From positions 1 to 7,661 of the forward strand of contig CAKPXW010000081.1 of NCBI GenBank assembly GCA_934202505.1: DNA of 7,661 nucleotides, in the 5' to 3' direction. Of the stretch, positions 1 through 7,408 are shown piece by piece. Below the pieces are notes generated by a model. That model was not told the origin of the DNA. It saw nothing but the letters and a program-made list of their open reading frames with translations, and did no database searches. This stretch comes from an uncultured Bacilli bacterium (lineage in GTDB: Bacteria > Bacillota_I > Bacilli_A > RFN20 > CAG-631). The first letter of the stretch is position 1. The number at the start of each line of letters is the position of its first letter. A program made the translations under genes and the position numbers.

Positions 1-1
1 C

Positions 2-286
2 TACAATACTTTGACCAAGAGTTGGAAAATAACGTAAAACTTTTAAAGCTCTTGTATAATTTTCAAAATAGAAAGAAGTAGGTATCCAGTTTACAGTTGG
101 ATTTATTAAATCAGAAGTTGACTTAAAAGATGTTGAAAGCATCGTTACTAATGGATAAATATAAACAAATCCAATACTTATCAATAAAGCATAAATACAA
201 AATTTGTAAATAAATCCATCTGTTAAAGTATATCCTAAGAAAAATCTTTTAATTTTTTGCTTATTGAAAGATTTGGCTTTAACCAT
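2..286 (-). CDS. Carbohydrate ABC transporter permease, MalG/UgpE-like (CUT1 pair B, second subunit), 5' part only
   Basis: My translation from the ATG at 286 gives 95 residues (MVKAKSFNKQ...) that run off the left edge without a stop. Residues 1-24 are basic and cytoplasmic. A first membrane segment lies at about 27-48, ending in YIYPLVTMLSTSFK. Then comes an extracytoplasmic stretch with NPTVNWIPTSF and FENYTRALKVL, the pattern typical of the N-terminal third of MalG/UgpE/LplC-type sugar permeases (P..W.P......NY..A). The EAA loop that would contact the ATPase is beyond the window. The start is supported by a Shine-Dalgarno GAAAGGAG at 296-303, nine bases upstream and inside the end of the preceding permease gene, one base away. 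It is inferred to pair with that permease to form one transmembrane channel. The truncation is due to the window edge, not to a mutation. Confidence 0.88.
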   Translation of the reverse strand, partial: MVKAKSFNKQKIKRFFLGYTLTDGFIYKFCIYALLISIGFVYIYPLVTMLSTSFKSTSDLINPTVNWIPTSFYFENYTRALKVLRYFPTLGQSIV

Positions 287-287
287 A

Positions 288-1190
288 TTATCTATCTCCT
301 TTCTTTGGTTTAAATAATAAATAAACAAGACCCAAGGCTAATAAAACTAATAATAAATATACCCAAGCAAGAGCAGAAGCAAAACCATAACCAGTTACTG
401 TACTATTCATATTAGATTTTATAAGTTTAATACAGCCATTTTCAGAAAATGTTGCTAAAAATACAATTGTGTAAATACCATTAATCAAATACATACTTCT
501 AAGTGAAGGTAATGTGATTTTCCAAAAGCATTCCCAAGGACCTGCTCCATCAATTTTAGCTGCTTCATATGTTGAAGCATTTATTTTTTGAAGTCCTGAT
601 AAGAAAATAACAATTTGCACTCCAGAATACCAAAAGATAATAATCAATTGGCTAAAAAATGATGTAAGTGGTTTACTTAACCAACCTGGTAATTGTTCTT
701 GAAGTAAACTTATTACTCCATATTGTTCTATAAAAGAAGATCCAGCAGCATCTGTTGCTAAAAGTTCAGAAATAACAGGACCACTTACAATAATAACTGG
801 TAAGAAATAAATAGCTCTAAACAATCCCTTACATTTTATATTTTGGTTTAGTAAAAGAGCAATTATTGTAGAAAAAACTAATATAATTGGTACTTCCAAG
901 ATGATTTCTTCACCAAATGTTAACATTTGCTCTAGAAAAGTAAAGCCTTCTTCTCTTACAAAAATATTTTTAAAATTTGCAAAATTATTCCATTTTAAAA
1001 CAATATTAGTAGAAGTAATCGTAACATCTGATAAAGAATATGCAATGGCAATAATAAATGGATATAAAGTAAAGAATGCAAAACCTATAATCCATATGGC
1101 AATAAATGAATAACCGATTAAAGCTTTTCTAGTTCTTTTTTTAAGAGGCTTTTTTAATTTAATAGTATTAGCTAATGTTGCATTATTCAT
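288..1190 (-). CDS. Sugar ABC transporter permease, MalF/UgpA-like (CUT1 pair B, first subunit)
   Basis: A 300-residue integral membrane protein, normal length for the family. Hydrophobic segments lie near residues 25-52, 98-118, 124-144, 178-200, 233-250 and 270-293, giving six membrane spans. The ATPase-coupling EAA loop is at 209-228: it begins EAAKIDGAG and ends KITLP, matching the BPD_transp_1 consensus EAA-x3-G-x9-I-x-LP. Other family-like stretches are FRAIYFLPVII (124-134) and SGVQIVIFLSGLQ (189-201). Residues 145-175 form an extra hydrophilic loop between spans that is longer than in permease 6451-7407. The first codons overlap the last 8 bp of the DUF5696 gene, with a strong Shine-Dalgarno TAGGAGGT at 1198-1205, seven bases from the ATG, so translation is probably coupled. 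One base separates its stop from the next permease, its likely partner. It is clearly different in sequence from the other MalF-like permease in this operon, so pair B is not a recent duplication. Substrate unknown. Confidence 0.93.
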   Translation of the reverse strand: MNNATLANTIKLKKPLKKRTRKALIGYSFIAIWIIGFAFFTLYPFIIAIAYSLSDVTITSTNIVLKWNNFANFKNIFVREEGFTFLEQMLTFGEEIILEVPIILVFSTIIALLLNQNIKCKGLFRAIYFLPVIIVSGPVISELLATDAAGSSFIEQYGVISLLQEQLPGWLSKPLTSFFSQLIIIFWYSGVQIVIFLSGLQKINASTYEAAKIDGAGPWECFWKITLPSLRSMYLINGIYTIVFLATFSENGCIKLIKSNMNSTVTGYGFASALAWVYLLLVLLALGLVYLLFKPKKGDR

Positions 1191-3474
1191 TATTATTACC
1201 TCCTAAAACTTGATAATTTTTATATTTTATTGTCATTCCTTGGTAAATTACATCATGATTTTGATAATTAACAATTATTGACACTCCATTATCATAACTG
1301 GTTAAAACTACTCCATCTTCGATAATAGTTCTAGAAATAATTGAAGCATTAATAACATTTTTTAAAGCATCATTTACAAAGTTATAATATACTTTTACTT
1401 CTTCTTGATAATCATCAGCAGCTGATGAATAAATGTAATTTAAAGAAGTTTCATCAAGTTTAGATGCTTTTTGTTTTGTAAGAAGAAATGATGGATAAAC
1501 ATTATAATCTATCATTCTTAATAAATCATCACGAGCATTTGAGAAAAAGTTAATATATTTTGAATATAATGATACATATCCTGAAACAACTATCGAATAA
1601 AATGGAACTGTATCATCAAAAACTAAATATTGACTTGAAAACATTGAATAATCTAAATTTTTATTTGTATATGGCAAAGCATAGTCAAAGGCTTGATATA
1701 ATAATGGACTATTTTCCATATTGCTTAATGTTTCAATAATAGTTTCTTTGGCTTCTTTTCTAGAAATAGAATTTTTAGCATAGGATGAATATAATGTTGA
1801 ACCTAAATCATCTAAAGCATAGTTATTAATATTCTTTTCTTTTAATGAAGTAAGATTTTTATTTAAAATATTGCTTGCTGATTTTGCTGTTAAATAATAT
1901 TTTAAGTCTCCGTTAACTGTATTACTAATTAAAGTTGAGTTTATTTTTCTTGCTACATCTTTAGAAGTAGAATAACCTTTACCCTTTTCACTTGCAAGTA
2001 AAGTATTTAAATAGTAATAGGTTGACTCATTAAATTCATTATCTTCTATTGAACCAAGTTTATTAGAAACTTTTTTATAATTTGGACTTGCCCAAGTAAC
2101 ACCATTTTCTGAAAATCCTTTAAAAACTCCAAAGGTATTATTAATACCCATATTATGAATATTTTGAATAATATCACTATATTCTTTAAAAGTACTCATG
2201 ACAATTTTCTTATTTAATAATGTTCCTTTTGTCACTTCAAGACCAATACTATCTACTCTTAATGGAATATCTTGAAAAGTACTTGAAGTTTTTTCTTTAT
2301 TTCCAAATAGATATTTTTTATATGCATTAGCCATGCCAACATAATTGGCCTCATTTCCCTTTAAAAATTCATAAGTTATTTCTATATCGAAATTTTCTCT
2401 ATTTTCTTGTATTAAAGATATTGAAGAACCTGTACTACTCATAGGTTGACTATAAGTATTTCTATAGAAAAATTGTGGATAGATTTGATAGAAAGGTCTA
2501 TTTTTACTAGATTGGGTAGCATTTATAGAACCATATTCTGCTCCTTTTTGAATATAAGATACCATTCCATGTTGATTTACTCCATGAACATAGCCAAAAA
2601 CAGGAAGCATTATAGAAATACTATCATTATTTGTTGAAGATGTTTGTAAAGCTATATCTTGTCCATAAATCATTTTAGAATAATTGCTATAAGTATTATC
2701 GCTTGTTTGTTTATATCGAATTAAAGCTCCTGTTCCATCAGGAATAAAATTATATCCATCAATTTCATTAGAATTTACTCCTCCAAAATATGAATATAAA
2801 GAAATAGCACCTAATTTATAATCATTTCCTTCTTCAATTTCCTTGTCATCTATAGAAACTGTAAAAGATCTTTCATTAATTCTTACATTAAAGGGAATAG
2901 TAATTCCACTTGTTGCAAAAAAATATTTAGCTTTGAAGCCTTGATGATCACTATCAAATTCAAAAGATAATAATTTTGATTTATTATTTACAATAATATT
3001 ATCTTCATCAGCATCTTCGATAACATTCATTGACTCAAGTTGTAAAGTCATATTATTATTTTTATAATCATAATAATAAATATTTATAGCTGATCTAGCA
3101 ATATTGTAATTAAGGGTATTTAAAGCATTTTTGCCTTCTTTATTTTTTCTATTAACTGTTGTGCTATGCACATAACCATCATCTTCTACATATCTAATCG
3201 ATAAATCTTGCTTATTGATATAAAATTTACAATTATTATTTTCACTAATTAAAATATCTTCGTCTTCAACTTTATATCTGCTTTCTACAATTTGATTACT
3301 TTCCATTGAAGTATATTTATTAGAAAAGAAGTATTCTGTTGTATTATTAAAAGATGGCAAATTAGTTTCATCAATAGTTTCATCTTTGGCATTTAATACT
3401 AATATTGTAGATGTTGTAATAACACTTGCAATTATTAAAGATGAAAGTAGAATTATTTTCTTTCTTTTAACCAC
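1183..3474 (-). CDS. DUF5696-family membrane-anchored extracellular protein, putative carbohydrate-active
   Basis: A 763-residue protein starting with GTG. Residues 1-6 are basic and 7-28 hydrophobic, giving a signal anchor or signal peptide; there is no lipobox cysteine, and the only Cys is C82. The rest should face outward. Residues 70-400 look beta-rich, with stretches I associate from memory with DUF5696 proteins: GYVHST (100-105), YNFIPDGTGALIRY (241-254), PVFGYVHG (291-298) and YVGMANAYKKYL (378-389). Residues 405-700 look like alternating beta/alpha units, as in a TIM-barrel glycosidase: GVFKGFSENGVTW (449-461), NYALDDLGSTLYSSY (551-565), VPFYSIVVSGYVSLYSK (623-639) and IDYNVYPSFLLT (655-666). 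D555/D556 and E457 are possible active-site acids, but no assay-based function is known to me. The C-terminus (705-755) is again beta-rich. The gene overlaps both neighbours by 8 bp and sits between two sugar permease pairs, which supports a role in glycan handling. Family assignment is fairly sure; an enzymatic role is inference. Confidence 0.82.
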   Translation of the reverse strand: MVKRKKIILLSSLIIASVITTSTILVLNAKDETIDETNLPSFNNTTEYFFSNKYTSMESNQIVESRYKVEDEDILISENNNCKFYINKQDLSIRYVEDDGYVHSTTVNRKNKEGKNALNTLNYNIARSAINIYYYDYKNNNMTLQLESMNVIEDADEDNIIVNNKSKLLSFEFDSDHQGFKAKYFFATSGITIPFNVRINERSFTVSIDDKEIEEGNDYKLGAISLYSYFGGVNSNEIDGYNFIPDGTGALIRYKQTSDNTYSNYSKMIYGQDIALQTSSTNNDSISIMLPVFGYVHGVNQHGMVSYIQKGAEYGSINATQSSKNRPFYQIYPQFFYRNTYSQPMSSTGSSISLIQENRENFDIEITYEFLKGNEANYVGMANAYKKYLFGNKEKTSSTFQDIPLRVDSIGLEVTKGTLLNKKIVMSTFKEYSDIIQNIHNMGINNTFGVFKGFSENGVTWASPNYKKVSNKLGSIEDNEFNESTYYYLNTLLASEKGKGYSTSKDVARKINSTLISNTVNGDLKYYLTAKSASNILNKNLTSLKEKNINNYALDDLGSTLYSSYAKNSISRKEAKETIIETLSNMENSPLLYQAFDYALPYTNKNLDYSMFSSQYLVFDDTVPFYSIVVSGYVSLYSKYINFFSNARDDLLRMIDYNVYPSFLLTKQKASKLDETSLNYIYSSAADDYQEEVKVYYNFVNDALKNVINASIISRTIIEDGVVLTSYDNGVSIIVNYQNHDVIYQGMTIKYKNYQVLGGNNNE
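1198..1205 (-). promoter_or_regulatory. Ribosome binding site of the second MalF-like permease
   Basis: The minus strand reads TAGGAGGT, seven bases before the ATG at 1190, and lies inside the 3' end of the DUF5696 coding sequence. It supports the chosen start and the 8-bp gene overlap. Confidence 0.8.
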
Positions 3475-5563
3475 GTGTAAATACCTCCTTTATAATAGAA
3501 ATAATAAAATCAATAAGTTGAGACATAAACATATAAACTAATAATAAAGTAAATGCCACAATTAACATTCCAAGAATTGTTAAAATAATATTTTTTAAAG
3601 TTTCTTTAAATGAATAATTATGGATATTTGCTATTGTCATTAATAATAATATTCCACTCCAAGCATAAGTAACAAAATTAGCAATTGACATGATAAATTG
3701 TTCATTATAAGTTAGACAATAAGATAAAGGAATTAAAGGTAATTTAATTAGAATATATGGTAATAAACAATAACAAGAAGCAATATAAATATCTTTTAAC
3801 CATCCTTCTCCATCATTTAATGTTGAAATAAGATAGTTTACTAGACACCATAAAGCAAAAATAGCTAGAATTATTAATAATTGTACTAAAACACTATTTA
3901 CAGAACCATGATATCTAAATAAAAAGGCTGAGCAATATAAATTTAAAATATATGTTACTAAGAATACTAATAAAATAATTGTAGCTGATAGTACACTGGC
4001 TTTATGTTGTCTTTTTATACCATAACATGTATCAGCTGGATGACGTAAAATTCTAAAACTATATTTAAGTTCTTTTAAACAGTTAACACTTTTACTTACA
4101 AATACACTATGTTCTTTGCTTGCATAATCTTCTTGCATATTATGTACAAACATTGGTATTTTTTTGCCATTTTCCAAAACATAACTTTTTCGATAAATTA
4201 ATGATTTAATTATTTTATAGAGTACAAATAGAGCAACTATAAATAGAACAAACCATCCTGTATATGCTTGAATATATTGATTTCTTATTTCCCAAAATAC
4301 AGAAGAATATCCAGAATAATTTTTAGAAAGATAAAACTCATTTAGAGCAGCATCATAATTGTCTTCTTTAAAATAACTCCATCCTAATGCTGTATGAGCA
4401 AAAGCAAAATTGTTATTTTCTTTTAAAACAAGTTCCCATAAATCTTTTGATTGTAAATATTTTCCATCATTATACATATCAACTGCTTTATGTAAAACAT
4501 TAACAAAAGCTGTTCTTTGATAAATTTGAATATTATTTTTTGTTGCATCAAGAGCATATATATTTCCAAGAGAATCAACTTCGATAGCATCAAGTCTTGT
4601 AGTTAAGCCTAAGATATCTTGATTACTTGCATCTAAAGTTGCAAATTTAAATAAAAGTTTTCCATTTACATCATATTCATAAATATTACCATCTACTGTA
4701 CAAATATATATATAGTTATCATCACTTATAGTTATATCAGTTATTTCTTCTTGTGGATAATATGTATCTGAAGCTAAAGTATTGCTTCCTGAAATATTTA
4801 ATCTTTTAAATGTCTCCGTAACATTAGTAGCATTTGTTGTAAAAATATTTCCATTAACGCCAATAGTTATATTAGTTGGCGCACTAGGAGTTTGACGAGC
4901 AAGAGAGCCACCACTTACAAAAAAGTTATATAAGTATTTTCTTAAAGAGAATGTTGTAGAGTTAATTCCAACAAATCCCATAAACTCTCCATATTTGTTA
5001 ATAGTAATAACACCATTAGTTGATCCTTCGCCAATGATATACATTAAACCTGAAGAGGCCACAGCTATTTTTGTTGGAACAAAAGGACTATTTTTACCAA
5101 ATAAACTTTCTTGTGGCTTTTCATATTTTTTATATAATGTTTTATCATGATTAAATACAAAGATTGAACTTGCTTTTCTATCTGCGACATAAATGTAAGA
5201 TTCATTTACAAATATTCCTGTAGGCTCAACAAATTCATTATATTGCAATATGTCAACTAAAGTTCCATCTAAAGCAATTATTACAATTCTTTTATTACCT
5301 GTATCAGCCACATATATTTGGTCATTATAGTTATATAAATCCTTTGGTGAAGAAAGAGTTATATCTTTTCCATTTAATATACCATATGGAACATATGCTG
5401 CTTTAGTAGGTACAATACGATTATTAGTTCCTAAAGTATAGGTTTCATAAGGAATACCATCACTTCCTGATCCACTTGCTTTTACACTAATTGTTGAAAA
5501 TGGAGCAATAATAAATAGGAATGATAGAAACAAAGTAAAACATAATAATATTTTCTTTTTCAT
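3467..5563 (-). CDS. Exported NHL beta-propeller / TPR-like / Yip1-domain membrane protein
   Basis: A 698-residue protein. Residues 1-29 are a signal peptide with a probable cleavage site after VKA. About 60-350 hold NHL-type propeller repeats: IYVADTGNKRIVII (83-96), YIYVADRKASSIFVF (123-137), LMYIIGEG...GVITINKYGEFMGF (173-198), YIYICTVDGNIYEYD (284-298) and GNIYALDATKNNIQIY (333-348). Residues 354-415 form two TPR-like helical hairpins (MYNDGKYLQSKDLWELVL, then AFAHTALGWSYFKEDNYDAALNEF). A first membrane span lies at 434-453. After a basic cytoplasmic linker comes a Yip1-type domain from about 505 (RILRHPADTCYGIKRQ) with five hydrophobic spans near 523-546, 556-579, 593-617, 624-646 and 655-683. 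The propeller and TPR part should be outside the cell. The NHL part could bind glycans or partner proteins, perhaps as a scaffold or sensor for the transporter; this is inference. The start has a strong Shine-Dalgarno five bases upstream, and the gene overlaps the DUF5696 gene by 8 bp. Confidence 0.85.
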   Translation of the reverse strand: MKKKILLCFTLFLSFLFIIAPFSTISVKASGSGSDGIPYETYTLGTNNRIVPTKAAYVPYGILNGKDITLSSPKDLYNYNDQIYVADTGNKRIVIIALDGTLVDILQYNEFVEPTGIFVNESYIYVADRKASSIFVFNHDKTLYKKYEKPQESLFGKNSPFVPTKIAVASSGLMYIIGEGSTNGVITINKYGEFMGFVGINSTTFSLRKYLYNFFVSGGSLARQTPSAPTNITIGVNGNIFTTNATNVTETFKRLNISGSNTLASDTYYPQEEITDITISDDNYIYICTVDGNIYEYDVNGKLLFKFATLDASNQDILGLTTRLDAIEVDSLGNIYALDATKNNIQIYQRTAFVNVLHKAVDMYNDGKYLQSKDLWELVLKENNNFAFAHTALGWSYFKEDNYDAALNEFYLSKNYSGYSSVFWEIRNQYIQAYTGWFVLFIVALFVLYKIIKSLIYRKSYVLENGKKIPMFVHNMQEDYASKEHSVFVSKSVNCLKELKYSFRILRHPADTCYGIKRQHKASVLSATIILLVFLVTYILNLYCSAFLFRYHGSVNSVLVQLLIILAIFALWCLVNYLISTLNDGEGWLKDIYIASCYCLLPYILIKLPLIPLSYCLTYNEQFIMSIANFVTYAWSGILLLMTIANIHNYSFKETLKNIILTILGMLIVAFTLLLVYMFMSQLIDFIISIIKEVFTRG
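3483..3490 (-). promoter_or_regulatory. Ribosome binding site that fixes a GTG start for the DUF5696 gene
   Basis: On the minus strand this reads AAGGAGGT, a near-perfect anti-16S match, eight bases before the GTG at 3474-3472. There is no ATG in that frame until residue 56, well after the hydrophobic N-terminus, so the GTG is the only start that keeps the signal anchor. The site lies within the last codons of the NHL/Yip1 gene, which suggests translational coupling. Confidence 0.85.
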
Positions 5564-5567
5564 ACTA

Positions 5568-5574
5568 TCCTCCT
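5568..5574 (-). promoter_or_regulatory. Ribosome binding site of the NHL/Yip1 gene, overlapping the upstream stop codon
   Basis: The minus strand reads AGGAGGA, five bases from GGAGG to the ATG at 5563. The TAG stop of the upstream permease (5575-5573) supplies the first AG of this site, so terminating ribosomes release directly on the next gene's initiation region. Confidence 0.8.
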
Positions 5575-6448
5575 ATTTTATACCAGAATGAGCCATTGTA
5601 TTCATAACTTGACTTTGTAAAATCAAAAAGATAATTAAATTAGGAATAAACATAATTAAGGTAGAAACTGCCGATAATCCTTGACTTGCTACCGTATTAG
5701 AAGATGAAGATAAAGTTGAAACATAATAAGCAAAAGTTTTTAAAGATTCATCATTAATATATGTAGCTGATGTTCCAGAATCATTCCAAACTGATTGGAA
5801 AGCCATCATTCCGACTGTAGCAATTGCTGGCTTAATTAATGGTAAAATAATTGACCAATAAATTCTAAATTCATTTGCTCCATCCATTTTGGCTGCTTCA
5901 ATTAATTCATTTGGTACTTGATCAATAAATTGTTTAATTAAAAACATACCAACTGGCATAGCAAGAGCTGGGATAACATATACCCAGAAAGTATTTACTA
6001 GTCCTAATTTTTCAATAATAATGTATTTTGGAATAGCAACAGCTACGCCAACGAACATTAAAGCAATTGTATTAATTTCAAAAATAACACCTTTTAATTT
6101 GAAATTTAGTTTTGAAAGTGCATATCCTGCCATTGATGCAATAATTATAGAAAGCACGCAAACTACTATTGTAATAACTAGTGAATTAAATAAATATCTT
6201 GCTACTGGAACATCTGATATAGCAGAAACTTTAAAAAACTCTACAAAGTTTTCTAATGTAGCATGTTTTACAAAGAAACGAGGTGGATATTCAATTAATT
6301 CATCAAAAGGTTTTAAAGCGTGATTAAAGATATAAATTATAGGTAAAACCATAAAAATAGCTACTGGAAGTAATATCAAATAGAATGGAGTTTGCGAAAA
6401 AGAAAATCTTGAAGGGTTGATTTTAGTTGCATGATATCTTTTTGCCAT
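5573..6448 (-). CDS. Carbohydrate ABC transporter permease, MalG/UgpE-like (CUT1 pair A, second subunit)
   Basis: A 291-residue membrane protein, usual length for a MalG/UgpE-type subunit. Membrane spans lie near 21-42, 86-111, 121-142, 150-171, 203-222 and 255-278. The EAA loop that docks the ATPase is at 184-203, beginning EAAKMDGANEF and ending SIILP, a complete match to the family consensus. AGYALSKLNFKLKG (107-120), PVGMFLIKQFIDQVPNELIEAA (from 165) and a C-terminus of QVMNTMAHSGIK, close to the common 'M..GIKG' ending, all fit CarB-type sugar permeases. The ATG at 6448 is preceded by AAGGAG (6456-6461), which is encoded within the last codons of the upstream permease, two bases away. 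That tight spacing and the F-then-G order mark the two as one heterodimeric channel. No ATPase gene is seen nearby. The transported sugar cannot be read from the sequence. Confidence 0.94.
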   Translation of the reverse strand: MAKRYHATKINPSRFSFSQTPFYLILLPVAIFMVLPIIYIFNHALKPFDELIEYPPRFFVKHATLENFVEFFKVSAISDVPVARYLFNSLVITIVVCVLSIIIASMAGYALSKLNFKLKGVIFEINTIALMFVGVAVAIPKYIIIEKLGLVNTFWVYVIPALAMPVGMFLIKQFIDQVPNELIEAAKMDGANEFRIYWSIILPLIKPAIATVGMMAFQSVWNDSGTSATYINDESLKTFAYYVSTLSSSSNTVASQGLSAVSTLIMFIPNLIIFLILQSQVMNTMAHSGIK

Positions 6449-6450
6449 AA

Positions 6451-7407
6451 TTATTCTCCTTCCCTATTTCCAAGTAGTCTAAATACTACTTTTGATAATA
6501 AATAAATTATTATTAATAATAAAACTGATAAAGTAGCTGCAATTCCCATGTCATATCTTAAATACGCATAGTCTTCTATATGGTTTACAATTAAAGATCC
6601 TGAGTAATTCGGCGTTGGGTTAGATCCTGATAACTGTACACCTATTGAGCCGGCAGAAAAAGTATTTACAATAGCCATAACCGCTCCAAATAACATTTGT
6701 GGTTTCATCGTCGGTATTGTAATATATAAAATTTCTTGCCATTTTGATTTCATACCATCAATATACGCTGCTTCATATAATGATTGATCAATATTTAAAA
6801 TGCCTGATAACATTGCTAAAAAGCCAATTCCCATTGAAGACCATAAAGCAACAATTATCATAATAGTAAATAGATATTTACTATCTTGCAGCCATTGAAT
6901 TGGCTCAACAATCAAATTTAAACGTAGTAATAAAGCATTCATATAACCAGTTGAATCGCCTGCAAAAATAATTTTCCAAACAACCGCCATTGTAATACCA
7001 GCAGTTAAAGAAGGAGAATAAATTAGCAATGCAAGTACTGTACGTGATTTATGAGGAATTTGAGCTAAAAGCCAAGCTAGTAAAAATGAAAGGCCATAAC
7101 CTACTGGACCAACAATTAAGGAATATTTTAAAGTGTTTGGTAAAATATAACGCATAAATTCATCATCACTAGTAAGTAAATATACATAATTAGAAAAACC
7201 ATTAATTGTAGGAGAAGAAATCATGTCATACTTAGTAAATGATAAATAAATTGCTACAATAATTGGTAAAACAATAAATAATAAAAACAATAAGACATAA
7301 GGAAGAACAAATAAATAAGCTGTAATAGCTTCTTTTCTTGCTTTTGTAGATTTATGGAAAGGTTTATTTATTGCTTTGTCATTATTTTTCAAGATAACTC
7401 TTTCCAT
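6451..7407 (-). CDS. Sugar ABC transporter permease, MalF/UgpA-like (CUT1 pair A, first subunit)
   Basis: A 318-residue protein with a basic cytoplasmic tail (1-26) and six hydrophobic spans near 27-55, 91-116, 122-148, 176-202, 235-256 and 286-309. The cytoplasmic EAA loop at 212-231 begins EAAYIDGMKSK and ends YITIP; the usual LP at its end is IP, a conservative change. Family-typical stretches include the first span followed by IYLSFTKYD (53-61), NTLKYSLIVGPVGYGLSFLLAWLLA (starting at 91) and LYEAAYIDG (210-218). The ATG at 7407 has GGAGG (7418-7422) ten bases upstream, inside the end of the solute-binding protein gene; an out-of-frame ATG at that site is not a competing start. One base separates it from the binding-protein stop, so binding protein, this permease and the next one form a standard CUT1 import unit lacking only the ATPase. 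Confidence 0.94.
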   Translation of the reverse strand: MERVILKNNDKAINKPFHKSTKARKEAITAYLFVLPYVLLFLLFIVLPIIVAIYLSFTKYDMISSPTINGFSNYVYLLTSDDEFMRYILPNTLKYSLIVGPVGYGLSFLLAWLLAQIPHKSRTVLALLIYSPSLTAGITMAVVWKIIFAGDSTGYMNALLLRLNLIVEPIQWLQDSKYLFTIMIIVALWSSMGIGFLAMLSGILNIDQSLYEAAYIDGMKSKWQEILYITIPTMKPQMLFGAVMAIVNTFSAGSIGVQLSGSNPTPNYSGSLIVNHIEDYAYLRYDMGIAATLSVLLLIIIYLLSKVVFRLLGNREGE

Positions 7408-7408
7408 A

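Noticed and set aside
901..1113. Plus-strand open frame of 70 codons
   Set aside because: It lies fully antisense inside the well-supported permease gene, its product resembles no family I know, and it is best seen as a shadow of low-stop AT-rich coding sequence.
2446..2637. Plus-strand open frame of 63 codons
   Set aside because: It is antisense to the DUF5696 gene, with no ribosome binding site seen and no recognisable product.
1183..3474. DUF5696 product as a lipoprotein
   Set aside because: There is no cysteine near the end of the hydrophobic N-terminus; the only cysteine is residue 82, so a signal anchor or ordinary signal peptide fits better.
6021..6323. Plus-strand open frame of 100 codons
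   Set aside because: It is antisense to the pair A permease, whose EAA loop and membrane pattern are clear; the plus-strand product has no family features.
288..7407. Pair B permeases as a tandem duplication of pair A
   Set aside because: The MalF-like subunits differ in length, loop layout and most residues outside the EAA loop, so they look like separate subfamilies rather than a recent copy.
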